In this document: positions 1-10,116 of the stretch, piece after piece
Layout: every line of letters starts with the position of its first letter
Position numbering within the stretch: the first letter of the stretch is position 1
Assembly: GCA_963720645.1 (NCBI GenBank)
Contig: CAVRFX010000022.1
Coordinates: forward strand, 186,001-250,000
Direction of reading: 5' to 3'
Length of the DNA: 64,000 nt
From: RYN-230 sp963720645
GTDB lineage: Bacteria > Actinomycetota > Actinomycetes > Streptosporangiales > Streptosporangiaceae
Position numbers and translations under genes: made by a program
The notes under the pieces: model-generated
The model's input: the letters and a program-made list of their open reading frames with translations, nothing else
Told to the model about the DNA's origin: nothing
Databases searched by the model: none

Positions 1-1061
1 CCGGCCCTGCATGGCCGCCACCGAGGCGAGCATCATCACCCCGGTGCAGTCGCCCGCCGCGTACACGCCCCGGCGCCGTGGTCCGGGACACCCGGTCCAC
101 CTCGACGAATCCCTGGCCGTCCAGCGTGACCCCGGCTTCCTCCAGGCCCAGGCCCCCGGTGGCGGGCACCATGCCCACGGTGAGCAGGCAGTGCGAGCCG
201 CGCACGGTCCGGCCGCCTTCCAGCGTGACCATCACGCCGTCGCGGCTCCGCTTGACCGCCGCCGCGCGGGACCGGCTCAGCACCGTCATGCCGCGGCGCC
301 GGAAGACGTCCTCGACCACCACGGCGGCGTCCGCGTCCTCGTGCGGCAGCACCCGTTCCCGTGAGGAGACCAGGGTGACCTGGGAACCGAGGGCCTGGTA
401 GGCGCTGGCGAACTCGGCGCCGGTCACCCCGGAGCCCACCACGATCAGCTCGGGGGAAGCTCGGGCAGGTCATAGAGCTGGCGCCAGTTCAGGATGCGCT
501 CGCCGTCGGGCTCCGCGCCGGGCAGCACCCGGGGCATCGCGCCGGTGGCGATCAGCACGGCACCGGCCGGGATCCGCTGGCCGCCCGCGATGACGGTTCC
601 GGCCCGGCCAGGGCGCCGCGGCCGTTGATGATCTCGACCCCCTCGGCGGCCAGCCGCAGCGCCACGTCCGCGGACTGGGCCTGGGCCAGCGCCTTGATCC
701 TCGCGTACAGGCGGGGCGCGTCCACGTACGCCGCCGCGCCCGGCCGCCCGCCCGCGCCCCGGCCAGGGAGCCCCGGCCGCGGCCCCGCGGGCCGCGGAGG
801 CGCCCGAGACGCCCGCCGGGGCGCCGCCCCGGGGGCGCCGATCCGGATGCCCAGGTCGTCCGCGCCGTGCACCACGGACATGGTGGTGGAGGTGGCGATG
901 AGGGTCTTGGACGGCACGCAGTCGGTCAGCACGCACGCGCCGCCCAGGCCCTCGCTGTCCACCACGGTCACCTGGGCGCCGAGTTGCGCGGCCACCAGGG
1001 CCGCCTCATACCCGCCCGGGCCGCCCCCCAGGATGACGATTCTCTCGCGCGGCTGGCTCAC
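1..1061 (-). CDS. lpdA: LpdA-type NAD(P)H-quinone dehydrogenase, partial, three frame breaks
   Basis: Pyridine-nucleotide disulfide oxidoreductase that runs off the window's left edge. The N-terminus MSQPRERIVILGGGPGGYEA is an FAD-binding Rossmann motif. It is followed by GGACVLTDCVPSKTL, whose CX4C is the redox disulfide region; the surrounding sequence resembles actinobacterial LpdA quinone reductases more than housekeeping lipoamide dehydrogenase. An Ala/Pro/Gly/Arg-rich in-frame insertion lies at about 738-840. The frame must shift near 600 (to reach GTVIAGGQRIPAGAVLIATG), near 452 (to reach ELIVVGSGVTGAEFASAY, the NAD-binding Rossmann motif) and at the C-run 68-71 (to reach VYAAGDCTGVMMLAS). 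Each break needs only one base. Either this is a decaying gene or the sequence has indel errors; similar breaks in essential genes here favour error. It is divergent from the next gene. Confidence 0.75.
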
Positions 1062-1186
1062 GCTGCCTCATTCTTCCCGGCCGCGCGGAGGCCGCGGACG
1101 CCGCCCTCCCGGCAGCGAAGTCGCTGCCGCGCGGACCGGCGGAGATCTGCCGCAACGATAACCGTGCCTCGTTACGCTGGTGAGCC

Positions 1187-1639
1187 GTGGAGCTGTACGC
1201 GGCGTATGCGACCAATATGGACCCGGCACTCATGGCCGAGCGCTGCCCGCACTCGCCCATGCGGGGCAATGGCTGGCTGGAAGGCTGGCGGCTCACCTTC
1301 GGCGGCGAGGACATCAGCTGGGAAGGCGCCCTGGCCACGGTGGTGGAGGACGCCGCCGAGCGGGTCTTCGTCGTCCTCTACGAGCTGCACGATCTGGACG
1401 AGCGGGTCCTGGACCACTGGGACGGCGTGCACCTGGGCTACTTCCAGAAGATCAGGGTCCGGGTCCAGACGCTGGACGGCGACGTCGCGGCCTGGCTCTA
1501 CGTGCTCAACGACTACGAGGGCGGCCTGCCCTCGGCGCGTTATCTGGGCCTCGTGGCGGACGCGGCCGAGCGGGCGGGCGCGCCCGCCGACTACGTGGCC
1601 GGGCTGCGCGCCCGCCCCTGCGCCTCGCTGGGTACCTGA
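1187..1639 (+). CDS. Gamma-glutamylcyclotransferase-fold protein
   Basis: 150-residue protein of the gamma-glutamylcyclotransferase (AIG2-like) fold, which converts gamma-glutamyl amino compounds to 5-oxoproline. The N-terminal MELYAAYATNMDP corresponds to the family's YxAYGSN glycine loop, and a conserved GGLPSARYLG segment lies near the C-terminus. From memory, the position normally carrying the catalytic Glu (W/Y-E-G-V) is Asp here (HWDGVHLGYFQKIRVRV), so activity is uncertain. The GTG start lies only 8 nt after a TACGCT -10-like hexamer at 1173-1178 and has no Shine-Dalgarno sequence, so a leaderless or near-leaderless mRNA is plausible. It is divergent from the LpdA-like gene, a pairing I recall from other actinobacteria. 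Confidence 0.8.
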   Translation: MELYAAYATNMDPALMAERCPHSPMRGNGWLEGWRLTFGGEDISWEGALATVVEDAAERVFVVLYELHDLDERVLDHWDGVHLGYFQKIRVRVQTLDGDVAAWLYVLNDYEGGLPSARYLGLVADAAERAGAPADYVAGLRARPCASLGT

Positions 1640-1657
1640 CCCTGGCGCACGGGAAGG

Positions 1658-2555
1658 TCACCACCCCAGGAACGAGGCGATCGAGTCCCGCAACGACCGC
1701 GGGTCCAGCCCGTGCGCGGCCTGATGCTCGTCGGGGGTGCCGTACCGGCGCAGTTCATGGCGGCCGACGCCGAGCCCCAGGATCCGGTGCGGGAGGTCGC
1801 GCAGCGCGTCCGCCACCGCCGGCACCGACGTCCCGGCCAGGTACGGCTCGGCCAGCACGACGTCCGGAGCCTGCAGGCAGGCCCGCAACGTCGCCGCGTC
1901 CAGCGGCCGGATGGTGGCCGCGTACAGCACGGTGACGTCGAGCCCGAGGGTCGCGTCCACCACCGCGTCCGCCAGCGGGCCGACCGCGATCACGGTGCCG
2001 CGGCGCCCGCTGCGCAGCACGGTGAGCCGGCCCGGCTCCCCGTCCAGCGGCCACCGCGTTGGCCTGCGTGGACAGCCGCACGTAGACCAGGCCGTCCCCG
2101 CCGGCCGCCGCGCGGATCTGGCGCTCGGCCTCGTCGGGATGCCCGGGGACGTGCACGGTCCAGCCGGGCAGCGTGCCCAGCAGCGCCACGTCGCCCGGTG
2201 ACTGGTGGGTACGGCCGCTGTCGGAGTAGTCGTAGGACGCTCCCGCGCTGACCAGCACCGCTCCCCCGGCCGCGGCCTGGTGGTTCAGGTCCAGCTTGAT
2301 CTGCTCGAAGGGCCGCTCGACCAGGAAGCTGGCGAACGTGTGCGCGATGGGGCGCATCCCGGCCAGGGACAGCCCGCCCGCCACGCTGACCAGGAGCTGC
2401 TCCCGGATCCCGACGTTGATCACCCGGTCCGGGTGACGGGCGGCGGCCGGCCGGAACAGGTCCGCGGAGATGTCGGCGAGCACCACGGCCAGCCTGGGGT
2501 CCCCGGCCAGCAGGTCGCTCGTGACCGCGGCGAACCGTTCCCGCATGGTCTCCAT
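1658..2555 (-). CDS. Transketolase, C-terminal subunit, one frame break
   Basis: C-terminal half of a split transketolase/DXS-like enzyme. The pyrimidine-binding part includes INVGIREQLLVSVAGGLSLA (the conserved Glu that activates thiamine diphosphate) and SDSGRTHQSPGDVALLGTLP. The transketolase C-domain follows (TVIAVGPLADAVVDA, then LAEPYLAGTSVPAVADALRD). The reading frame changes at about 2050, between STQANAVA and LDGEPGRLTVLRSG; the 898-nt span is one base over a multiple of three. Intact length would be about 298 residues. It starts 9 nt downstream of the N-terminal subunit gene, so the two are co-transcribed and should form one active heteromeric enzyme. The substrate cannot be told from sequence; other sugar-phosphate transketolase roles are possible. 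Confidence 0.82.
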
Positions 2556-2564
2556 GACCGTCTC

Positions 2565-3269
2565 CTATCGCTTGGGCTCGACAACGGCGGCGACCATGTG
2601 CGGCCGGCCGGGATGCGGGGCGGTCAGGGCGGCCTCCAGCGCGTCGTGGTCCCGGCCGGACACCCGGCGCACCGACCACCCCTCGATGGCGAACCGGGTT
2701 TCCACCCCGCCGGGCCAGCCGTGGGTGGACGAGGCGTTGTCCACCACCACCACGTGCAGTGAGTCCAGCCGGGCAGCCCGGGCGAACGCCATCGCCTCCT
2801 GGTTGGATCCCTCGTCCAGTTCGGCGTCTCCCACCAGCACGAACACCCGGGGGTCGGTCATGGCCCGGGCCCGCAGGCCGAGGGCCACGCCGACGGCCAG
2901 CGGCAGCCCGTGGCCCAGCGACCCGCTGGAGATCTCCACCCCCGGGATCAGGGTCCGGTCCGGGTGCAGCCCGAGGGCCGAGCCGAACGCCCCGAAGCCG
3001 GGCAGGTCCTCGCGGCTCACGAAGCCCTTGGCCGCGAGCACGGCGTAGTACGCCATCGGCCCGTGCCCCTTGGACAGCAGGAAGCGGTCCCGCCGGTCAT
3101 CGCCAGCCGTCTGCGGCGTGACCCGCAGCACCCGGTCATACAGCACCCAGAGCACGTCCAGGGTGGAGGTGGCCGCCTGGTCGTGCTTGTCGTCCCCGGT
3201 CATCATGGACATCAGGCCCGGCAGGTCGGCGAACGTCGCGGACGGGGGGTGGTCAGCAGTCGTCGTCAT
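2565..3269 (-). CDS. Transketolase, N-terminal (ThDP-binding) subunit
   Basis: N-terminal half of the split transketolase, about 234 residues from the chosen ATG. It has FLLSKGHGPMAYYAVLAAKG, SGSLGHGLPLAVGVALG, and the ThDP/Mg motif GDAELDEGSNQEA ending in VVVDN. A more upstream ATG at 3296 is in frame but falls inside a palindromic operator-like sequence, so I prefer MTTTADHPP. No strong Shine-Dalgarno sequence is visible for either start. With the adjacent C-terminal subunit it completes the two halves of a class I transketolase, moving two-carbon ketol groups in pentose-phosphate-type reactions. Splitting into two genes is common in archaea and many bacteria for secondary transketolases, so a housekeeping full-length tkt probably exists elsewhere. 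Confidence 0.85.
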   Translation of the reverse strand: MTTTADHPPSATFADLPGLMSMMTGDDKHDQAATSTLDVLWVLYDRVLRVTPQTAGDDRRDRFLLSKGHGPMAYYAVLAAKGFVSREDLPGFGAFGSALGLHPDRTLIPGVEISSGSLGHGLPLAVGVALGLRARAMTDPRVFVLVGDAELDEGSNQEAMAFARAARLDSLHVVVVDNASSTHGWPGGVETRFAIEGWSVRRVSGRDHDALEAALTAPHPGRPHMVAAVVEPKR

Positions 3270-3281
3270 GGACCCATGCTC

Positions 3282-3305
3282 TGACTTGAAGCGCACTTTA
3301 AGTCA
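3282..3305. promoter_or_regulatory. Inverted repeat upstream of the split transketolase
   Basis: tgacttgaag-N4-ctttaagtca: 10-bp arms with 9 of 10 positions matching, ending 13 nt before the preferred transketolase start. On the minus strand the upstream arm forms TTGACT, a good -35 hexamer, so a bound regulator would block the promoter. The regulator family is unknown. Confidence 0.45.
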
Positions 3306-3383
3306 ACGGGATTCTGCGGATCCTGGATCAGTTCGGCTGATCGAGGCGGCTGCGGCCGCGCATGGCCAGGCCGCCGGCCGGCC

Positions 3384-4031
3384 TCAGGCCAGCGTCACGG
3401 CCAGCAGTAGCAGCAACGGAACCGCTATCGCCGCGATGGGGCCCCAGGTCCAGCGCACCTGAGGGCCGGCGGACGCGGCCTGCGGCGCAGTCGGAGATCC
3501 CTGGGTCCTGGCCCGCTCGTCCAGCTGCCGGGCGATGAACTCCGCCGCCGATCCCGCCAGGGCGGCCTGGGCCTCCTCCGGGAGCCGGGCGTATCCGGGC
3601 TCCGGGGCCGTCCCGCGGCGCGAGGCGCGCCGGGCCCGCAACTCGCTGCGCGTCCTGGAGCGCCCTGACGACTGGACCGCCCAGCTGTGCACGATCGCCT
3701 CCCCGCCCGGGACCCGGTAATGGACCCGGACGTTGTGCACGACATCGACCCGGATCACCGCGGGCCAGGGCAGCACGTGCGCCCGGAGCGGGTTCACGAC
3801 CGTGACCTCCGCGGCGCCGGCCACGATCCGGGGACGCAGCGCGCACGCATACATGATCCCGGTAATGGCGAGGACCACAGCGGCCGTGACCAGCGCCGCG
3901 TGGTCATGGTGACCCACGGCGAGCACGGCCAGGAGCACGACCGCGAACGCGGTCCACGCCCACCACGCCATCAGGGATCCGGTCGTCCGGTAGACCTGCC
4001 GCTCGCTGAGCAGGTCCTGCCGTGAAAACAC
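3384..4031 (-). CDS. PH-domain membrane protein, function unknown
   Basis: About 215 residues from GTG 4031, which has GGAG 10 nt upstream; an in-frame ATG at 4139 would add a low-complexity Pro/Ala tail and is less likely. Order of parts: a short N-terminus, two hydrophobic helices (SLMAWWAWTAFAVVLLAVLAV and the following TAAVVLAITGIMYACAL), a soluble beta-rich region typical of bacterial PH-like membrane proteins (LRPRIVAGAAEVTVVNPLRAH, then VIRVDVVHNVRVHYR), an Arg/Glu-rich linker, and a C-terminal membrane helix at the very end (IAAIAVPLLLLLAVTLA). It likely sits in the cytoplasmic membrane. The gene stands alone between the split transketolase and a hairpin after the M20 gene. I cannot assign a role. 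Confidence 0.7.
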   Translation of the reverse strand: MFSRQDLLSERQVYRTTGSLMAWWAWTAFAVVLLAVLAVGHHDHAALVTAAVVLAITGIMYACALRPRIVAGAAEVTVVNPLRAHVLPWPAVIRVDVVHNVRVHYRVPGGEAIVHSWAVQSSGRSRTRSELRARRASRRGTAPEPGYARLPEEAQAALAGSAAEFIARQLDERARTQGSPTAPQAASAGPQVRWTWGPIAAIAVPLLLLLAVTLA

Positions 4032-4467
4032 CGCTACCGCGCTCCAAGTTACCGGGGCTGGCCCCGCCTGGCCCGGCGCTGGCCAGGCCGCTGCCGGCCG
4101 CCGGATCAGCCTACGCGGGCCCGGTCCCGCCCCGGCCACCGCCCGCGCCGCGGAGACCTGCGGTGCCTGGACAAGGCGCCGGCACCGCGTGCCCCGAATC
4201 CCCGCAGCCGGCGAGGATGTCGTGACCGCGTGGCCAGAACCAGACAGCGCGCCGGGGATTTAAGGCCCGCCGTCTAGGCAACCGCGTGCAGCTGGAGCAT
4301 GCTGAGCGGACCCGCCGGGAGGCGCCGCCCCGACGGCTCAGACGGCCCAGAGAGCCGCCCAGGCGGCTGCCCCGGCGGGTCCGGCATGTCTGCCTGCATG
4401 AGGGCTTCGGAGGTCAGGATGAGCATCCTGGGGACCCGGGTGGTACGGCGCCCTCACGCGATGGCGC
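4032..4467. other. Gene-free interval with a large hairpin
   Basis: 436 bases between the PH-domain gene and the M20 hydrolase gene. Open frames here are GC-driven shadows without family features. The only structure I can support is the composite inverted repeat at 4307-4383. Confidence 0.5.
4307..4383 (-). terminator. Composite hairpin downstream of the M20 hydrolase
   Basis: Outer arms cggacccgccggg (4307-4319) and cccggcgggtccg (4371-4383) are perfectly complementary. The 51-nt loop contains a second stem (agccgcc/ggcggct). It lies about 85 nt after the M20 stop codon in the direction of transcription. There is no U tract, as is usual for GC-rich actinobacterial terminators, so this is an inference. 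Confidence 0.45.
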
Positions 4468-5703
4468 TCAGGCGATGGCGCCGTCCGAGAGCGGCTCGGG
4501 GGCGACCGCGCTGCCCCGGACGGCGGCGATCGCGGCGGCGGCCAGCAGCCTGACCCCGATGCCGATCGCGCTCTCATCCACGTCGAACGCGGGCTGGTGG
4601 ATGTCGAAGTCCTGGCCGGAATCCGGGACGCGGGTGCCCAGCCGGGCCAGTGAGCCCGGCACCGACTCCAGGTACCAGGCGAAGTCCTCCCCGCCGAGGC
4701 TCTGCTGGGTGGAGGTGACCGCGTCGGGGCCGAGCACCTGCTCGGCCGCGGCGGACAGCAGCGCCGTGCTGGACGGCTCGTTCACGGTGGGCGGGACACT
4801 GCGCTGGTAGGCCAGGTCGGCGATGACGCCGTAGGCGCTGGCCACCGACTCGATCAGGGCCTTGAGCAGCTCCGGTGCCTCGTGCCAGGCCTTGTCGTCG
4901 AGGCAGCGGACCGTGCCCTCCACCACCCCGTCGTCCGGGATGGAGTTGGCCCCGGTGCCGGCGCTTACCCGGCCCCACACCAGGCTCAGGCTGGACCGGG
5001 GATCGACCCGCCGGGACAGGGCCGCGGGCAGCTCAGTGACGATCTTGCCCAGCGCGTAGACCAGGTCGGCAGTCAAATGGGGCCGGGCGGTATGTCCGCC
5101 CGGCCCGGTGACCCGGACGGTGATGCGGTCGCAGGCGGCGGTGATGGGACCGCTGCGCACCCCGACCTTCCCGGCGTCCAGGCGCGGGTCGCAGTGCAGG
5201 CCGAAGATGCGGTCCACGGAGGCGATGCCGCCGGCCGCCATGACGTCCAGCGCACCGCCGGCCACCTCCTCGGCGGGCTGGAAGATGAGCCGCACCCGGC
5301 CCGGCAGCCGGCCCGAGGCGGCCTGCTGGGCCAGGAACAGGCCTGCGCCCAGGACGATGGTGGTGTGCACGTCATGGCCGCAGGCGTGGCATGCGTTAGG
5401 CACCGTCGAACGGTAGGAGACCTGCTTCTCGTCGCTGATCGGCAGCGCGTCCAGGTCGGCCCGCAGCGCCACCAGCGGGCCGCTGCTGCAGGAGCCGATG
5501 TCCGCGATCAGTCCCGTTCCCTTGGGCAGGATCATCGGCCGCAGGCCCGCGGCCGCCAGCCGGAGCGCGAGCCGCCGGGTGGCCCGGTGCTCGTGGTAAC
5601 CGAGCTCGGGATGGGCGTGCATGTCCCGGCGGAAGTTGGTCAGCTCGGCGTCGTGCGCGGTCAGGAACGAGCCGAGGTCCGCGCGCAGGGCGTCATTCGG
5701 CAT
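4468..5703 (-). CDS. M20-family amidohydrolase/metallopeptidase
   Basis: 411-residue cytosolic hydrolase of the M20 (aminoacylase/IAA-amino-acid hydrolase-like) family. Metal-ligand and catalytic segments are visible in order: MHAHPELGYHEHRATR near the N-terminus, VALRADLDALPI, the ACHACGHDVHTT motif, FQPAEEVAGGA (catalytic and ligand Glu pair), the dimerisation-domain GPGGHTARPH, and SLGGEDFAWYLE near the end. Such enzymes cleave N-acyl or small-peptide amide bonds. The ATG is preceded by GGGGGAGG at good spacing and overlaps the last 11 nt of the upstream carboxylate-amine ligase gene, so the two are translationally coupled. That suggests the hydrolase acts on the ligase product or a precursor of its substrate, but the substrate is not readable from sequence. 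Confidence 0.88.
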   Translation of the reverse strand: MPNDALRADLGSFLTAHDAELTNFRRDMHAHPELGYHEHRATRRLALRLAAAGLRPMILPKGTGLIADIGSCSSGPLVALRADLDALPISDEKQVSYRSTVPNACHACGHDVHTTIVLGAGLFLAQQAASGRLPGRVRLIFQPAEEVAGGALDVMAAGGIASVDRIFGLHCDPRLDAGKVGVRSGPITAACDRITVRVTGPGGHTARPHLTADLVYALGKIVTELPAALSRRVDPRSSLSLVWGRVSAGTGANSIPDDGVVEGTVRCLDDKAWHEAPELLKALIESVASAYGVIADLAYQRSVPPTVNEPSSTALLSAAAEQVLGPDAVTSTQQSLGGEDFAWYLESVPGSLARLGTRVPDSGQDFDIHQPAFDVDESAIGIGVRLLAAAAIAAVRGSAVAPEPLSDGAIA

Positions 5704-6856
5704 TCGCCACCTCCCCCGGGCGGACGAACCGGTCCTCGGCGAACTCCGTGACCAGCGCGTCAACCACGTCCGTCAGTCCCCCGCCCGTTGCCACCACGGC
5801 CCGCTGCCGCTCGTAGGAGGCACCCCGTTCGAGTACCTCGCCGAGTACGTCCAGCTCGTCCGCGCAGCCCAGCCGCTGTGCGACCGGCTGAATCTCCAGG
5901 AACAGCTCGTACAGCTCGTCACGCAGCGGCGCGGTCGATCCCGCCGCGTCCGTGATCACGATGGCGTCCAGCCCGTACCTGGTCGCCCGCCAGCGGTTGT
6001 CCCGGACGACCCAGGCCGGCTGGGTAGGCAGCCGGTACCCGCGGTCCAGCTGCGAGTCGAGCAGGTGCACCAGGCACTGCGACAGGGCGGCGACCATGCC
6101 GACCTCCCGCAGCGTCGGGACCCCGTCGAACATGCGGATCTCGACCGTGCCGAAGTCAGGGTGTGGCCGGACATCCCACCACACTTCCTTGATGCTCCGG
6201 ATGGTGCCGGCCCGCAGCAGCGTGTCCATGTACTCCTCGAACTCACTCCAGTCCGCCAGCAATTGTGGCGGACCTGCAGTCGGCAACCCGCCGAAGATGA
6301 CCGCCCTGCTCGAGGCGAGCCCGGTGTCGTGCCCTCCCCAGAACGGGCTCGACGCGGTCAGCGCAAGGAAGTGCGGCAGATAAGCGGCGAGAGCGTTGAC
6401 GATCGGAATCGCCTTGCTGCCATCACGAAGCCCCACGTGGACGTGCACACCAAAAGTCTGGATCCGGCGGGCCAGCCACTGCATCTGCTCGACGAGTTCC
6501 GCATAGCGCTGAACGGGCGCCATCTTGGCATCCCGCCAATCGCTGACAGGATGTGTTCCGGCGCAGGCCAGCATCGTACCGCGCATATCCGTGATCCGCT
6601 GAAGGTCAGCAATTGTCGCGGCTAGGTCCGCTACGGCCTCGGATACCGTGCTGCAGACGCCGGTGACCACCTCGACGGTGGACTGCATGAGCTCGTCGTG
6701 AATCTTGGGCTGCGGCCCGGTCCCGGCCCGGCCCGTGAGGGCGGAGATGACCTCCCGCGCGTCCTGGCGCAGCAGCCTGCTGGCGGCGTCGATCAGCTGA
6801 AGCTCCCACTCGACGCCCAGCGTCGCGCCGCGGGAGGGGTTCCACCAGATAGCCAC
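5693..6856 (-). CDS. GCS2/YbdK-family glutamate-cysteine ligase (carboxylate-amine ligase)
   Basis: ATP-dependent carboxylate-amine ligase of the GCS2 family, about 387 residues. TLGVEWELQLID near the N-terminus is the family's glutamate/Mg-binding start, followed by HVHVGLRDG (the HVHVG motif) and VWWDVRPHPDFGTVEIRMFD, the ATP/metal-site signature. I take GTG 6856 as the start because AGGAGG lies 6 nt upstream; the in-frame ATG at 6871 overlaps that ribosome-binding site. Members make gamma-glutamylcysteine or related gamma-glutamyl amides; in ergothioneine makers a relative (EgtA) supplies gamma-glutamylcysteine, but no other egt genes lie here. It overlaps the M20 hydrolase gene by 11 nt, implying one operon and linked functions. 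Confidence 0.87.
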   Translation of the reverse strand: MAIWWNPSRGATLGVEWELQLIDAASRLLRQDAREVISALTGRAGTGPQPKIHDELMQSTVEVVTGVCSTVSEAVADLAATIADLQRITDMRGTMLACAGTHPVSDWRDAKMAPVQRYAELVEQMQWLARRIQTFGVHVHVGLRDGSKAIPIVNALAAYLPHFLALTASSPFWGGHDTGLASSRAVIFGGLPTAGPPQLLADWSEFEEYMDTLLRAGTIRSIKEVWWDVRPHPDFGTVEIRMFDGVPTLREVGMVAALSQCLVHLLDSQLDRGYRLPTQPAWVVRDNRWRATRYGLDAIVITDAAGSTAPLRDELYELFLEIQPVAQRLGCADELDVLGEVLERGASYERQRAVVATGGGLTDVVDALVTEFAEDRFVRPGEVANAE

Positions 6857-7047
6857 CGCCGACCTCCTCATGGTCTTCGCCCCCGGACGGGCCCGCGGCC
6901 CCGGGGGTCCTCACCCGGGCCGGGCCCGGCCCCCCGGCGCGCGGCTCACCGCACCGGCACCTCACGCTTACTTCCGATAACTCTCGGTAAGCATGGTGAC
7001 GCGTAGTGACGTGCGCTCCGTGACGTGACATGACCCGCCGGCCCAGG

Positions 7048-8628
<1,581 letters not shown>

Positions 8629-8745
8629 GACCCAAGGTTAAAGGGCAGGGCTCCAGACACCTAAGCGAGCTTGACCACACTCAGGCCGCGCGCATGCCGG
8701 ACCCGCCACTCTAAGGCACAACTTAGCCATGATTGACTACTCTGC

Positions 8746-10116
8746 GTGAGCGAAACGACCAGGTGGCCGAGCCGGCCCGGGCGGGCGGCCGGCCCGGAGC
8801 GGGCTCCGCCGGACGGCCACGGCCGCGGCCGCGCTCCTCGTCGCGGTGCCGCTGGCGGCCCCGCCGGCGGTGGCCCGGGCCGCCACCGGGCTTCCGGCCG
8901 CCGCCCGCTACCACGCCCAGCCGCAACGAACACCGCCCGGCGCCGCTGCCGCCGCCCGGGCCGGCCAATCCGGCGCCGGGCGGGCCAGCCCCGTGATCGG
9001 CGGCCCGGGGCTGGCGGGCCGCGGGATCCTCGTCCGCTACCCGGCCCACGGGGCCCGGCGGCTGCCCCCGGTCCGCGCCTCGTCCTACGTGGTCGCGGAT
9101 GCGGGGACCGGGCAGGTCCTGGCGGCCAAGGACCCGCACGGGCATTTCCTGCCGGCCAGCACGCTGAAGGTGCTCACCGCCGACGCGCTGATGCCGGTCC
9201 TCAAGCCGGACGCCACGGTGGTCACGTCGGCCCTGGCCGCGGACGTGACCCCGAACAAGGTGGGGCTGGTCAAGGGCCACGCATACCCGGTTTCCGGCCT
9301 GTTCCAGGCCCTCCTGCTGATCTCCGCGAACGACGCGGCCATCGCCCTGGCCCAGGCGACCGGGTCCTACGCCAGGGGCGTGGCCCTGATGAACGCGGAG
9401 GCGCACCGGCTCCGGGCCGACGACACCGTGGCCGTGCGGCCGAACGGGCTGAACGCCAGGGGCAGCGCTCCTCCGCCTACGACCTGGCCCTGTTCGCCCG
9501 GCAGGCACTGACCATGCCGGAGTTCATGCGGATCGAGGCGACCCGGGCGGCGATGTTCCCGCTGCACCGCCGCCATTCGGTCGAGTTGTTCAACCAGAAC
9601 ACGATGCTGCGCACCTACCGCGGCGACCTCGGCGGGAAGATCGGCTGGACCACCAGGTCCGAGACCACGTTCATCGCCTGGGCCCGGCGGGACGGCCACA
9701 CGCTGATCGTCACCCTCATGCACTGCATCCCGCTCACCGAGATGACCTACGCCGCGAAGCTGCTGAACTGGGGCTTCGCCATGGACGGCCGGGTCACCCC
9801 GGTCGGCACCCTGGCCCGGCCGCTGCCCGCCACGGCCGCCACCCGCGCGGGGACGGACGGCGGCGGCGACGGGACCGCCGTCCCGGGGATCGCGGCCCAC
9901 GGGATCGCGGCCCACGGGGCCACCGTCCACCGGGCCACCGTCCACCAGGCCACCGCCCACCGGCCAGGCGTCCATCGGGCGGCCCGCCTGGTTCAGCCGC
10001 CCGGCTTCCCGCTCACGGCGGGGATCGGCGCACTGCTGCTCGCCGCGCTCGCGGCCGGGGGGATCGTGGTCCTGCTCAGGCGCCGGGCGGGCGGAGGAAC
10101 CCCACCCGGTCCATGA
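8746..10116 (+). CDS. D-alanyl-D-alanine carboxypeptidase (S11), two frame breaks
   Basis: Secreted, membrane-anchored penicillin-binding carboxypeptidase that trims peptidoglycan stem peptides. Order: an N-terminal signal peptide (TATAAAALLVAVPLAAPPA), the SxxK motif in PASTLKVLTADAL, the SxN motif in LLISANDAAIALA, the third motif as K-I-G (GGKIGWTTRSETTFIAWARR) instead of K-T-G, a His/Ala-rich repeat linker, and a C-terminal helix (TAGIGALLLAALAAGGIVVLL) with a short basic tail. The frame breaks at about 9460, where restoring one C in gccagg gives the expected NAQGQRSSAYDLALFARQA. A second break near 8805 is needed if GTG 8746 is the start, because the signal peptide lies in the next frame. 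The 3' end overlaps the convergent trpS end by 41 nt. Confidence 0.8.
   Translation: MSETTRWPSRPGRAAGPERAPPDGHGRGRAPRRGAAGGPAGGGPGRHRASGRRPLPRPAATNTARRRCRRPGRPIRRRAGQPRDRRPGAGGPRDPRPLPGPRGPAAAPGPRLVLRGRGCGDRAGPGGQGPARAFPAGQHAEGAHRRRADAGPQAGRHGGHVGPGRGRDPEQGGAGQGPRIPGFRPVPGPPADLRERRGHRPGPGDRVLRQGRGPDERGGAPAPGRRHRGRAAERAERQGQRSSAYDLALFARQALTMPEFMRIEATRAAMFPLHRRHSVELFNQNTMLRTYRGDLGGKIGWTTRSETTFIAWARRDGHTLIVTLMHCIPLTEMTYAAKLLNWGFAMDGRVTPVGTLARPLPATAATRAGTDGGGDGTAVPGIAAHGIAAHGATVHRATVHQATAHRPGVHRAARLVQPPGFPLTAGIGALLLAALAAGGIVVLLRRRAGGGTPPGP

Noticed and set aside
4286..4810. Forward 174-codon frame at the M20 3' end
   Set aside because: Mostly antisense to the M20 gene and spans its terminator hairpin.
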